Part shown: positions 44,031 to 56,782 of the stretch, piece by piece
Numbering within the stretch: the stretch's first letter is position 1
How the letters are laid out: every line of letters starts with the position of its first letter
Origin: Karstenula rhodostoma CBS 690.94
Lineage: Eukaryota; Ascomycota; Dothideomycetes; Pleosporales; Didymosphaeriaceae
Reading direction: 5' to 3'
NCBI GenBank assembly: GCA_010093485.1
Contig: MU001494.1
Location: 356,805 to 420,804, forward strand
DNA: 64,000 bases
Translations under genes and position numbers: made by a program
Notes under the pieces: model-generated
Database searches by the model: none
What the model saw: the letters and a program-made list of their open reading frames with translations, nothing else
Told to the model about the DNA's origin: nothing

Positions 44031-45319
44031 GGTGTGTCGTGGTTGCACTCAGGCGATCTGCGCAGGAAGACCCGCGTGATATATCTGTCGCAAGCGTGCT
44101 CCGCCATTGCATCCTTTCGGACGCGACCGCTGTCAGTGAATCCTTATCAATGATGTGATATGCATTTATGTCCGTAACCCATGTACCGATCCTCTACCGA
44201 GGGTTGTTATTCGTTCAGTTGCCGCATCGGGTACTCGTTAGCCTCGACTAATCTGCGGCGTGCAGGGTTGCCACAAGACCTACTCGTATAGGCACTCGGT
44301 AGAGTTGTATCATAGGGTGCATGGAGAGCCGTCATGTGCACCATGAGTTGAACTTTTCGTGCGTGTGGGGGCTTCAAAGCACGCCATTCAACGGTTCATT
44401 GGGGTGATCGGTCGGACGCCTTCCCGCTTTTGGGTTCGGTCGTGAACGCCGTTGGGGGAGAATGCATCTTCAAGTGCCTAAAACGAAAAGTATTAAAACA
44501 AAAAGCATTTACGAATGTAGAAATTGGTCGAGCTGTCCGCAGTTGCCGGCAAGGGTCTATTAGGCTGTATTATGGGCGCCATAGATCAAGAAAGTATCAG
44601 CCTAAAGAATCGGGAAGGAAGATGCCACGCTTGGCAAGTACATCCATGCTCAGGATCAATACCAAGCGCTGTGCGGACCAATTTGTCAGCCTTTACAAAC
44701 ATTCTATCTATATCCTAGATCCTTTGTCTATGCCATGCGCTTCCATGTGCAGTGTAGCGGTCGTGAAAAAGGCGGCAAAGGTAGAGCATACGATGCCTGC
44801 ACTCTTTTCTTCCCATCGACCTTCCAAAGAAATACGTGAGCATGGTGAGGGGATGTTGGGGTTGGTAGTGAAAGTGGTGTGAGGCAGGTGTTGATATAAA
44901 GAGCTTCTATGACACTAACAAAACCGTCGCAAAGACGATCACGTAGCATAGAAATTAACAATCGTATGCTCAAAGACAGACCAAAATAAGGCAGTATAAT
45001 ATATGAAAGTTGGAAGGTCATCCAACCAACTTCCCGGAGCCCTACACTCCATATCAGAAGCACGTTAGAAGATCCAAGGCGGCCAAGACAATGTGGAACG
45101 CTACCACCATGAGGGTTTCTTGTCAAAACATGCCCAACGGACTAAATGAGGGCAGCGTTCTTAAAGAAGCCAGCAGCACAATGCACGTCAGGGTCTCAAT
45201 CGTCAATCTCGACACCGGACCGAAGCGAACACCCCAGCACGCAAGACGCAAGACCCAGCCCATTTAATATCCTAATATTTCGTAACAAATCGTAACACGC
45301 AAAACCTCCGCCTTACCCC
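44031..45319. other. Intergenic, nothing recognised
   Basis: 1.29 kb between two leftward genes. No gene, RNA or repeat is supported. Confidence 0.4.
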
Positions 45320-46917
45320 CTACCGCGGCGGCACAGTTGTATTCTGCGTCCCTTCCTTCCGCTGCACCCACCCAAACCTAGGACTTCCATTATTCACATC
45401 AAACACCGCATACACAGCCTTCAACACCGCATCCCCATAGATATCCATACCCATGCTCCCCCTACTCTGAATACTCCCATACACCATCCCATTCCCCGCA
45501 TCCGCAAATCCCAAATCTTCCTTCTGGAACTCCACCTGTCCATCTCCAATAGCCAACGTAATGGTAGGCAGGTCCTCGACTGATGTGTCGGCCGGGAAGA
45601 TGTAGCCCTGGTTGGACTGGTCGTATTTGGCGCCGGGAATGGCGGCGTAGACTTCGTCCACGAGGGCGTCGTCGACGAGGCAGAGGGTCGTGCCGGTGTC
45701 CATGATGGAGGTGTTTGATGTGCGGGGGAGGGGCTTGCCGTTGATGGTTGCGCTGGCGGAGGCGATCTGCCAGAAGCCTTGGCTGTTGTCTACGTCGGCG
45801 TAGTTGATGGTTGATTCAGTGGCGCCGGCGGCGGTGAGGGTTGCTGAGTCGATGTAGCCGAAGGTGTAGAAGCTCTGGTATGAGTTAGTGGTATGCGGAG
45901 AGGGCTGGCGTGGGGAATAGGTGTATGTTAGTTACCTCGCCCTTGTCTGCTTCGTCTGTGTCCCGCCAGCTCCCTAGGTATGCGGTGAAAACTTGCTCGC
46001 CTGTGCCCTTCTGCGCGGCAATGTTGTCGACGGGTGTCTTCTGCGGGGTTGGGGAGACGGTGTTGATGGAGCTGAATGCTAGACCTAGCAGTCCGCTTCC
46101 GTTGCCCTGCAACTCATGTCAGCATGTATGGTGATGAGTGGGTTTCATGAATGCGCATCCATACCTGCGCAAATTGCTGGCTCAGCTCCTTCGCCAACTC
46201 CACCGCCTGACCTTGCACCTTCAACCCCCCAAGATCAATCGTATCAGTGCCTACGTCTCCGCTCGCACTGCTCGAGTCGCCGTACGAGATCTTCCACGTC
46301 TCTCCACTGAGCTTTTTGAATGTGCTCGACTTCTTCGGGTCGAAAGCGACTTGTTGGTTGTCCTTGTTCGCTTGGTTGAGGATGTCCGATGGGAGCTCCG
46401 TAGACCAAACCTATCATAGCATATTAGCATATGCCTTTAATTAGAAGCAGGAAGGAGGACGAACCCAAAGATCACTCGAGCCAGTGTCAAAATCGAGGTA
46501 CAGTTTCTGTTCCGGCGAGCCAATGCCGACCTCGCACAGATACAGCGAGTCGTTTTGGATGTCCTCAGCAGGGACTTCGCCAACATCGCCAACATCGCCC
46601 TCTGTTCCACTTGGTTGCGGATCCGTGCCGGTGGCTCCTTGGGAAGAGCTTGGGTGGTGTCGTTTGGCGAGGACGTAGTGTGAGCGCATGCGGCCTCCTA
46701 CGCGGCCGAATTTGCCCTGAGGCTGGAACTGCTTCGCCTGGAAGTAAGGACCTGGTTTGGTTGGGTGGAAGCCATCTGGAAGATACGCATCAGCAAGAGA
46801 ACGATAGGACGGGAAAGGCAGAAACGTACACTTTCGCATAGCATGGAGGTATGATTTCGTTCCATTTGCTTTGTACACCTGGTTGCGCGGGAGGGCGACA
46901 CGTTGGAAGGAGGACAT
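45320..46917 (-). CDS. Pepsin-like aspartic protease (A1), no evident signal peptide
   Basis: Five exons (46830-46917, 46465-46775, 46165-46410, 45936-46106, 45320-45874) give 456 residues. The first intron has a GTACGT donor and restores [15 protein letters not shown]. Both catalytic motifs are present: Asp126 in [10 protein letters not shown] and Asp331 in MDTGTTLCL, with the flap Tyr in [13 protein letters not shown] propeptide-like segment (residues 1-95) ends near VLAKRHH, a dibasic site. The N-terminus [12 protein letters not shown] is not hydrophobic, so secretion by the classical route is doubtful unless an upstream exon was missed. Related fungal A1 proteases share this leader. Confidence 0.87.
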
Positions 46918-47889
46918 GTTGCTTTCGTGGTCGTATTATTCGTGTCAGTAAAGAGAGGTGCTAATATTATACGTTGGTGGTGTCGTGGGGCGTTTTGAAA
47001 GGTTGTAAAGGATAATCCGAGAGAGACCTCGCCCACCGAGAGCCATGCTAGATATATCTGTCCTTGTAGATGGCATCACACGCACCCGTCGTACCTGAAG
47101 CAAACCTGCTCGCCCACCCCACCACTCACACGCATACCCCGTACACGGGACTCTCTTATCGCCCACGACTAGCCCATGACTCCACCGTAGCCGCCCATCA
47201 GCCCGTCAGCCCGCTACAAAACACCCCTCCTTTCCCATCGTGGCACTCCCAAACTCCACGCCATCCCCAGTACAGCAGACCGATCGTTTGCCTACAAGGA
47301 ACAATGGACCCGTACACACAAGCTTTACCAAGCACCGACAAGCTTCCCTGCTTTCCTTGGTCAAGGCGCAGATGTGACCGCACTAGCACCGGCACCTGCT
47401 TGCTTGAAACGATGCATGCACTGCGACGCGCAGTGGTCCCGGGAAGATGATGTAGACGCACGACATCATCAAACGATGGGGTCAGGCGAGTACGTTACGG
47501 CGATGAGGCACGGATCTAGCAGTTGGGCGCGTTGTACAGCTCGATATGGACACGCCTGCATATCGTAGCGTGCTGGACACCTGCATCGCAAGGTGGGGAT
47601 CGCCGTGTGCTGTTTAGGTCGAACATTTATGACGTCATGGCGTTACGCGGCCGACAGCAGGGCTGGTACCAGGGCATGTGCTGGCCACTCGATATGCAGG
47701 GGATACGGCAGGTGGGTGAATGTGGCGGACATTACTGCATGGGTAGCTATGGGCGACTCTGCCTAGCTAGTCAGCTCCAGAGCCCCTTCTGCCAGCATCA
47801 CGATTGATGATCAAGGCCCGAGGTTCTTACAACAGGTAGCAGCTTTTGTGGGACGCAAACTATCCATCTGTTATATGTGATGCAAATAT
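46918..47889. other. Intergenic, nothing recognised
   Basis: 972 bp between the protease promoter and the Uso1 3' end. Confidence 0.4.
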
Positions 47890-50800
47890 CTATTCTTCGT
47901 CCTCGTCCTCGTCCTCATCTTCGTCATCCTCATCCTCGTCATCATCCTCCGCCTCCGATACTTCCTCCCCCAGCTCCTTGAGCCTCTTCTTATCCCGCGC
48001 CCTCTTCTCCTCCAAGTCCCCTAGCACAACAAACAGATCGTCCAGCTCCGTCTGTACCGAAGCGCGCTCCTCTTCCTTCTCCTTGACCGTCGCTTCGGCC
48101 TTCTTCAGTTTGTCATCTTTCTCCTTGGACGCGGCCTCGGCCTTGCGCATCTTCTCTTCTGCATCCTTGACCTTCCATGTCTGGTCTTGTACTTTGGTCT
48201 TGAGCTCCTGAATCTCCGACTTGAGCTTGTCGACGGTGGACTGGAGGTCTTTCGAAGAGGAAGTGGACTTGTCGATGGTGCTTTGCAGTGTGTCTTTCTC
48301 GGATTTGAGCTTCTTGATTTGGGCTTCGCTTTCTTGTATCTGCGTCTCGAGGGTGCCTGAGTAGATTGTTAATATGGCGCGTAGTTTTTCATAAACAGTT
48401 TTACTCACCCTTTTCTAGTGTGATGGCGCCAACTTCATCACGATACCTTTGCTCGAGCGAGCTGATTTCGTCGCGATGCCGATTCTCAAGCGCGCTATTG
48501 GCATCCACTGCCTCCTGGTGGGCACGAGCTGCTTCCTGGAGGCTGCGTTCCGATGCAACTAATCGCTGCTCAACCTCACTACGGGCCCTGCTTTCTTGGC
48601 GGAGCTTGTCCTCGTACTCGCGCTTTGTATTTGCCACGGCGATTTGAATCTCTTTGGTAGTCTGTTGCACCTTGTTGTTCAGCGCGACAATCTGCAAGCT
48701 ATACTTATTTTCTAGCTCAAGTGATGCCTGCTTGTGTTCGCGTTCTGACTTCCTCGTGTCATTTTCGTGATTTCTATGGAGTTCTTCATTAATGCGCTTG
48801 ATGTTGTGGAGTTGTTGCTGGGCGGTGTCCTCGACCTTTCGACGCTCTGCCTGCTCTTGATTGACCTTCTGTTCTAGCGTCAACTTTTCGGCTTGGAGTT
48901 GTTCAATGGCGTGCTGCTTTTCGTCTATCTGCCCACGCAGCGAGTCGACAAGATCCCGGTCAATGCCGTCGTGCGACTGAAGGATCTCTATCACAGGATC
49001 CCTATCGATGGCACGAGATAAGCGACTGAAGTTGTCCTTCAAGAAATCCACGAAGGTCTCGTCGAAGAAAACATTAGGTAGAGCACCAGCCGATGCTTGT
49101 GGAATGACTTCGAAGTCGCGGACATCAGGATGGTGGCGAAGTTCTGCGATAGTATTGAGGTATTTCTCTCGACCCAGCTTCGAAGTCAAAAGCGGTTGCA
49201 AGTCTCGTCTTGGTACCGGCGAGTCTTTCGTAGAAAATTCATAGATGATGCCGAGTAGCGACGCGCACAAGCCGCGAACAACTGTTAGGTCCTGGCCAGG
49301 CTTCTGGATCGTTTGTATGAGGCTCTGCAGGCTGCTTGCTTCGCCCAAAAAGTCGTTGACAGCTGCAGCGTCTTCAAACAGCCAACCTGCTAACAGCATG
49401 AGATAGGCGGTAGGTATCCGCTCGTCCTCCCCAAGTTGCAAGCTTGCAATCAAATTTCCAGTCAAGGTTTGGATGCATGTAACAACCTCTTCACCGCTTT
49501 CCGCATCGCCTTCAACTACCTGCATCAGTTCGTTCTTAGCTTCACGGTCATCATAGATGAGGTGGAAGACGAGAACCGCAGCAAACCATGTCCGATACGG
49601 GTCGATGACTTGCGAGCCTTGCGGCCCACTGAGCAGCGTGGTGAGGGCATTTGCGGTCTCGTCGGCGCCGTCGAGGTGGCCACCGATGGCTCTTCGGAGA
49701 AAGTGCGTTTTGATCTGGAGATGGTTGAAGATGTAGGCTTTGATGCACTCGCAGGCGGCAAAACGGACACCAAACATGTCATTGGAAGCTGGGGTAAGAG
49801 CGAGATCGAGAAGAGCATCGATGATGTACACAGTTGGTGGTTCGTTCGGAGAAGTGGTACCATTGGCGACAGGTTCAACGATGGGTCGCACTTGCAACTG
49901 TGCAAAACCTTCTTGTAACCGAGCATTTGCTCTTATCATGTCTGCGCAAACATTCAGAGACTCGATTTTGATGGGTATTGCTGAAGCAGGACCGAAAGCC
50001 ATGTTGACGACTTGCTGCAGTATGCCGTGCTTGACGAAGGCATTCTGGTTGGGAAGCGTGCTGATACTGCCACGGACCAGGAACATGCGTAAGATGACCA
50101 GCAGTCCCCAGAGATTCTTATCCGCCTGCGGACTGACCCAGTCATCCTCTTCTTCCATGTTGGACCGCGCCTTCCTGGGCTTCTTGGCCCCAGGAAGCAG
50201 GGCTGCGAGCCTTGCCACATGTCCCATTTCGCGAAAGGCGGTTTGGTTGGACGTGTTGAATCGCACGAGATTGGCAAGTAACGACAAGCAATCCTGGACA
50301 ACGATCGTGCCTTGTGTGAGCGAGCCGTCGGCCTGGATGAGGTTGAAGATCTTGTCGAAGGCATTTTCGAAAACGATGAGCTTCTGGAGCTCTTCCGAGG
50401 TGCGCGAGAGGTCGTTCAGGAGGACCAGGCCCTCGGTGCGGACAGCATCCCGATGATCGTCCAGCGTGGCCACCACCTTGCCCACACCAGTAAGGATGCA
50501 TTCCTGCGTGCGTTCGGGGCGCGCATCGGATATGGCCCGTATGAGCTGGAGCGAGTATAGGCGCGAGTAGAAGTCGTCGGTCTCGACGAGGCCAAGGAGG
50601 ATGGTTATGTTATCTTGCCGCTACCATAAGCTCAGCACAGGCAATAGCAGCAGGGGAAACAGCATACCTGGGTGAACTCATCTGCCAGCCACAATGCAAT
50701 CTCTTCCGAAGCTTCTGGCTGCTGCTGTCAGCACGGCCTGGGACCAGCGCAAATTCCTAGCCTACACTTTGCTCGTTCGGGTTGAAGAGCATCAACAGCG

Positions 50801-51026
50801 TCTCCAGCACCACTTTGATTGTGTCCACATCCTCTGCATCTCGGTTCAGGGCTGCGATCAGCTCGCGGAGAGACCCGGACGCTACCGATGCAGGGTACTC
50901 CTTCGCAAAGCTCCGCAGGCCTAGGATAGCCGCGCGGCGGTCTTCGAGGAGGGTTGCGCTTGCGAGGCGGCCGCAGAGGGTGCTGATGGTATCGGTCGCC
51001 CTCTGTTTGGCCGGCGCCTGGAACAT
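47890..51026 (-). CDS. USO1: Vesicle-tethering protein Uso1/p115
   Basis: Four exons (50766-51026, 50668-50718, 48409-50620, 47890-48356) with 47-52-nt introns give 996 residues. The N-terminal armadillo-like globular head is recognisable from TDTISTLCGRLASATLLEDR, AAILGLRSFAKEYP, ALWLADEF and FYSRLYSLQLIRAISDARPE, to GLLVILRMFLVRG. A long coiled coil (about 690-950, heptads in EQLQAEKLTLEQKVNQEQAE) follows, and then the acidic Glu/Asp tail encoded by a GAY/GAR-rich tract. Uso1 tethers ER-derived COPII vesicles to the cis-Golgi with Ypt1/Rab1. The head-coil-acidic tail layout is complete. Confidence 0.93.
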
Positions 51027-51687
51027 GTTGGCGGTGTACCTTGTCTACGGGATCATGGCGCGGTGCAATTGCTGTACAGGTATGGACTCCTTTGCGTGTT
51101 TGACTGGCGTGGGTTCGAGAGATGCTCCTTCACAATAGGCAGTGCAGTGCACTTCAAGGCGCGGATGGCTACAGCTGTTCTGTCCAGCTGTTCTGTCCTG
51201 TTCTGTCACAAATTCCATGTGATACGGAGCAGGCACGAGCTGGCCTCGTCGGCAGGCCAGGGTCCGAGGCTCCGCGCGCTAGTCCCCAGCCTTGGCGAGC
51301 CCAGAGATTTCCTTTCGCGATCGCGACGCTTCGCCTTCCATCCTCGCCCACCTCTCAACACGTCGCGCAGTCTTCGCTGGGGGCGTCATCACAAAACTCA
51401 ACGCGCCCGTCTAGGTCGCATCATCTCATTTTCTTCCCGGAAAGGTCGCCGATCCCGCAGCACCCTGGACTGCCTCGCGCCTTCCGTTTCTGTCGCTCAC
51501 CTCAACAGCAACTGCCTGTAGTGCTTGCTGGAGCCCGTACACGCTACATACATTCTACCAAGTGTCTAGTGCTTCTCAACTGCGTGGCGCGCTGCCATAT
51601 ACGCATCTTCCGCATCGCCGTAGCCGTGTCGCCCACCCCCAACACACACTTCATCATACACCTGCGCCGTGAGCGCCCGCTATCAAT
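51027..51687. promoter_or_regulatory. Bidirectional promoter, Uso1 / Rat1
   Basis: 661 bp between two divergent housekeeping start codons. It is GC-rich with CT-rich stretches near the Rat1 side. No specific site is recognised. Confidence 0.5.
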
Positions 51688-54600
51688 ATGGGTGTCCCCG
51701 CCATGTTTCGCTGGCTCAGCCAGAAATATCCCAAGATCATCTCAAGTGTTGTCGAAGACTTGCCCAAAAAGGTCGGCGATGAAAGCATACCCGTCGACCG
51801 CACCAAGCCCAACCCGAACGGCGAGGAGTTCGACAACCTGTACTTGGATATGAACGGCATCGTGCACCCTTGCTCTCATCCCGAGGACAAGCCGGCGCCC
51901 AAGACTGAGCAAGACATGATGCTTGCCATCTTTGAGTACACTGACCGTGTCGTGGGCATGGTGCGTCCGCGCAAGCTGCTGTATCTGGCTGTCGATGGAG
52001 TGGCCCCCCGTGCCAAGATGAACCAGCAGCGCTCCCGTCGCTTCCGTTCAGCTAGAGAAGCCAAGGAAAAGGACGAGGAGAAGGAAGAGTTCCTCAAGCT
52101 ACTCAACTCGCAAAAGGCCAGCCGCGGCGAGGACATCACAAGTCTGGAGCAGGTCGTCGAGAAGACCTGGGATTCCAACGCCATCACCCCTGGCACACCT
52201 TTTATGTTCTTGCTCGCTGAGAGCTTGCAGTACTGGTGTGCCTACAAGTTCACCACTGATCCCTCATGGAAGGACATGAAAGTCATCATTTCTGATGCCT
52301 CTGTGCCCGGTGAAGGTGAACACAAGATTATGAACTTCGTTCGCTCTCAACGCGCTATGCCCACGCACAACCCTAACACTCGTCATGTCATCTATGGTCT
52401 AGACGCTGATCTCATCATGCTGGGTCTTGCTACTCATGAACCTCATTTCCGAGTGTTGCGAGAAGATGTCTTCTTCGATTCTGGCAAGGACAAGAGCTGC
52501 ACCAAGTGCGGCCGCAAAGGACATATTCGTCCCAATTGCCCTCATCCTGATGATGGCTCCAAGTTGACCGAGGACGAAGCCAAGGACGAGTGGGCTGCCG
52601 CGGAGCACCCCCTCAAGCCCTTCATCTGGCTCCACATCAATGTGCTGCGTGAGTACCTCGCAGTAGAGATGGACGCGCCAGGACGCAAATTCCCGCAGGA
52701 TGTAGAGCGAGCACTGGACGATTGGGTCTTCATGTGTTTCTTCGTGGGTAATGATTTCTTACCACATCTTCCTAGTCTGGAAATTCGAGATCAAGGTATC
52801 GACTTGCTCACTAAAATCTGGCGTGAACTGCTGCCACAGATGGACGACTATGTTACCAAGAACGGCTTCCCCAACATGGTTCGCGTAGAGCAGATTCTAG
52901 GAGCTCTCGCCCGCCAAGAGGCGGAGATTTTCCGTAAGCGCAAAGAGGTGTCCGATCGACAGGCGGCGAAGCGTGCCCGATTCGGAGATCGTAACAAGAA
53001 CAACGGACAACCTTCCTGGACTCAAGCTCCCCCAGCTAAGCGCCGCAAGGAGGACACCAACACCTACCTGGACGCTGGCATTCCCTTTTTCTCTCCCCAG
53101 GATGCCCAGTCAAACGAAGTCCGTGCTGTGTCCAAAGAGATGCTTGCAAGCAAGAACCAGACCAACAAGAGTGCTGCGCAAAAACTCAAGGAACTTATGA
53201 AAGCCAAAGCGGAGGGCACAGTTCCGGCCGAGAGCGAGGGCCTGGACTCCGAAACCACCTCACAATCAGGCACAGAAACGCCTGTTCAACTGGGAAAGCG
53301 CGCGCATGACACGATAGAGGACTCTGACAATGGTACTCCAGGCAGAAGCACTCCTGTAGTCCCCCAGTCGCCGGCGCCATCACAACAGAACAAAGATGGG
53401 GAGATGCCAGAGGACACCGTCAAGCTCTGGGAGCCCGGCTACGAGGAGCGTTACTACATGCAAAAGTTCAATGTAGAGCCCGATGACATTGAATTCCGTC
53501 GCAAGGTCGCCCGATCTTATACCGAAGGCCTTTGCTGGGTGCTTGCGTACTACTTCCAGGGTTGCCAGTCCTGGACCTGGTACTTCCCGTACCACTACGC
53601 GCCTTTTGCTTCTGACTTTGTTGGAATATCGGATATGGATCCCCACAAAATGTTCAATAAAGGCAAACCCTTCCATCCTTACGAGCAACTCATGGGTGTG
53701 CTTCCCGCTGCATCGAACCACGCGATCCCAGAACCGTTCCGGGTTCTCATGTCAGATGTTAACAGTCCTATTGTCGACTTCTATCCCGAAGACTTCACTA
53801 TTGACCTGAATGGCAAGAAATTCGCATGGCAGGGCGTCGCCATCCTGCCTTTCATTGATGAGAAGCGTCTGCTGGCAGCTATGGCTACCAAGACCGACCA
53901 ACTCACTGAAGATGAGGTGAAGCGCAACGAGTTCGGCAAGGAGACTTTGATGTTCTCTCAGACCGGAAAGCTCTTCCAGTCTATGAACAAGCTTATTTAC
54001 GGCAAGGGCGAGAAAAAGGTACAGATCGACCACCAATACAGCGACGCTCTCCACGGCGAGGTCGAGCCGCATGAGCTGTTCATTCCCGACAGCCAGCTCG
54101 TCCCTCCCTTCGACGCTGACGGCGAAGAATTTGACATTGTTCAAGACGGGTCGATCAGGTACGTTGGGCTCCCGCGCAATTCTACAATTCCATCTAACTT
54201 AAAACAGAGTCTATTACGAGATGCCCAAGGTCGAAGCCAAAACGGCCCACAAATCCGTGCTTCTTAAAGGCGTCGACATGCCTACGAAGATGCTCAATGA
54301 ACACGACGAAGCAAACGTCCGCCGCCAGCAAAACGGCCGAGGCGGCTTCCGAGGTGGTCGCGGCGGCGGTCGTGGAGACTACAACAGCCACAACAGCCAA
54401 CGCTCGGGCTCTTACTCGAACAACGGCGATAGCTACAACAACAACAACCGTGGGGGCTACGGAAACGATCGTGGACGGGGAGGGTACAACAACAACAACC
54501 GTGGAGGATACAACAACGGCGGACGCGGCGGCTACAACAACTTCCAGCCCCCTACTAATTATCCCCCGCCACCATTCCCCATCCCAGGCATGAACGGCCT

Positions 54601-54940
54601 GCCTCCCCCACCATTAGGCTGGGTCCCACCCCCGCCTCCCGGTCTGGAGGCTTGGGGCGGCAACGGAAGACCGCCGATACAGCATCCTGTGGGCCAGCAG
54701 CATTGGGCTCCGCCGCCGAACCACGCGCCGCAGGGCTCGTCGCTGCCGAATTACCGTCCTGCGAACGAGATTCTCGGTCATAATGGTGGCGGCAGAGGCG
54801 GTGGGCAACCGCGAGGAGGGCGCGGTGGAGGAGGAAGGGGAGGGTATGGCGGTGGTGGGTACAACAACGGTGGGTACAATAATGGTGGAGGCCAAGGCCA
54901 GGGGAATGGGAATGGGTATAACGACCACCGCCGGTTCTAG
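51688..54940 (+). CDS. RAT1: Nuclear 5'-3' exoribonuclease Rat1/Dhp1 (XRN2)
   Basis: Exons are 51688-54158 and 54208-54940 with a 49-nt GTACGT...ACAG intron, 1067 residues. The XRN N-terminal nuclease region carries its acidic metal ligands in LDMNGIVHPC, GVAPRAKMNQQRSRRFR, DASVPGEGEHKIM and YGLDADLIMLGL. A CCHC zinc knuckle (Cys271, Cys274, His279, Cys284) marks the Rat1 rather than Xrn1 branch. A basic PPAKRRKED stretch is a likely NLS. The second conserved region runs to about residue 830. The tail is Gly/Asn/Arg- and Pro-rich low complexity (RGG and GGYNN repeats). Role: 5'-3' degradation in rRNA processing and torpedo termination by Pol II. Confidence 0.95.
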
Positions 54941-55784
54941 TATAACGGGTCGTGGTATTAGTTTGCCCTGATGTGCTGGTGGTGGAGAAAATCTTATGCG
55001 GTGAGTCTGCGCTTCCCACCTAGCGAAGATCAGTGATTGCCTTTGAGCGGCTGCATCGGGCTTAAATTGGAAATTTGTACTTACCCAGGGGTACGAAAAA
55101 GTTGTGTACGATTGTCCTGTTTCTTGTATAGATGGCTGTGCTTTGTTTCATGCCGGTATGTTACTATTAAAAAAAATGCGAAAGATCTGCACGATAATTG
55201 TGACTGCGTGCCGTGATACCTTTATGTGCTATCCAAAGGAAATACTCACATGTTATACCATACATTACCTGCCTCTCACCCAGCGTCCCCTTCCCATCAT
55301 CTACACAGACCCAGGCATCACCACCCGTACTACCTCCCCCGTCCCAAGAGCTGTACGTGGCATGGCTCGTATGCAGCTCGGCGAGCCGATGACGAATGTC
55401 CGATGCAAGCGTATCTTCGCGGACATTGCCCAGCAACTGGACTACTACCTAGGTAGTCGCCGGTGGTCTACCCCACAATGTCAATCTGGGAGGGAAGTGT
55501 AGGTAGTACGAAGACGACCGTGTTGTTCTGCACAGAGGACAGGTACGACCTACGAGACATTATAACATCCGCTATCGTCCAGTCATCAAATTTTGTTACT
55601 CGGTTCATAACAGCGGGGTCGGTTACTCCGCAGACTAGTCGACCGAATCGACATCGATGACGCCGATCTTTACCTCGACACCACAACGACGCCCATCCGC
55701 AGTCTTCGTGGTGTCAAAAGTATTTACTGGCACTGCAAAACAACACCCACTATATTAATTTTTCCTACCAGCATCGAACACACA
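54941..55784. other. Intergenic, nothing recognised
   Basis: 844 bp 3' of Rat1 with short unsupported frames. Confidence 0.4.
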
Positions 55785-56782
55785 ATGGACTTCTCAAACT
55801 CCGCCCTCCCCGCGCACTAAGGCTTAACTTTCACGCTAACATTCCACTCCAGAATCTTAGCTAACATCTCCCACACCTCGACAACCCTCCTTAGCCCCTT
55901 CGCCGTCGTTTTAACAGGCGCGGGAAAGGGCCTGGGTACCACATCAGTCTCGAGTACGCGCGCGCCGGATGCTCCGCCCTAGCCGTCTCCTCACGCACTC
56001 GCGCCGACCTCGACGCGCTAGCCTCCGAGATCGCCAACATCGAGCAGAAAAACGGCAGGAAGATGTCGGTGCTCAAAGTCGTCGCGGACGTGCAGAGCGA
56101 CACCGACGTCGCCCGGCTGGTGCAACAAGTCCGGCAGAAATGGGGCCGCGTGGACGTCGTAATCGCCAACGCGGGCGTCATCTCAGTGTATATCGAGCCA
56201 TCTGTTTCTTCGGAGAGTAACCTCCCGCGGGGGATCGTGCAGGATGGGGATTGGGCGCGCGTCTTGGACGTTAATTTGAACGGGGTGTGGCGGGTGAGTA
56301 AAGCATTTGTGCCGCTGCTGTCTGAGACGAAAGATGGGCCGCAGACGATTATTTCCAGCTGCAGTATGGCGGCGCATTCGGCGGTGAGTGATTTGACGCC
56401 GATTGCTTATAATTTGAGTAAGGCGGCGGTTATGCGGTTGATGGAGTGTGTGGCTAATGATCATGGGGAGGAGGGCGTGCAAGCGTAAGTTTAATACCGC
56501 TGCTACACTTTGGTGCGTGGTGCCAATGCATGGTGTAGATTCGCACTTCATCCTGGTGCGGTTGTGACGCCGCAGACGCAGAATCATGCTGGGAATAACT
56601 GGAGTGGGATTTTGGCTGATGATGAGGCGCTTGCAGGTGCGTTTTGTGTGTGGTTGAGTAAGGAGAAGAGAGAGTGGTTGAGTGGGGGGTTTGTGAGTTG
56701 TAATTGGGACGTTGAAGAGCTGGAGGCTAAGAGAGAGGAGATCGTGAAAGGCGATTTGTTGAAGTATAGGATGGTGGTATGA
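55785..56782 (+). pseudogene. Short-chain dehydrogenase/reductase gene, damaged 5' end
   Basis: From 55940 the frame is a classical SDR: YHISLEYARAG, DVVIANAG, the Ser-containing IISSCSMAAHSAVS, active-site YNLSKAA (Tyr-xxx-Lys), and after a 54-nt GTAAGT...GTAG intron (56485-56538) LHPGAVVTPQT. The 5' part fails twice. From the ATG at 55785 the frame meets TAA at 55818, in a stretch that looks like an intron whose donor G is missing (TAAGG, a GCTAAC box and a CCAG end). The cofactor motif TGAGKGLG at 55915-55936 is one base out of frame with the rest. Without a repair the NAD(P)-binding motif cannot be joined to the catalytic part. Pseudogene or sequence error. Confidence 0.6.

Noticed and set aside
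47890..47960. Trinucleotide microsatellite
   Set aside because: It is the coding sequence of the acidic Uso1 C-terminus.
54297..55019. Several long alternative-frame ORFs over the Rat1 3' end
   Set aside because: They are shadows of the Gly/Asn/Arg-rich repeat coding sequence.
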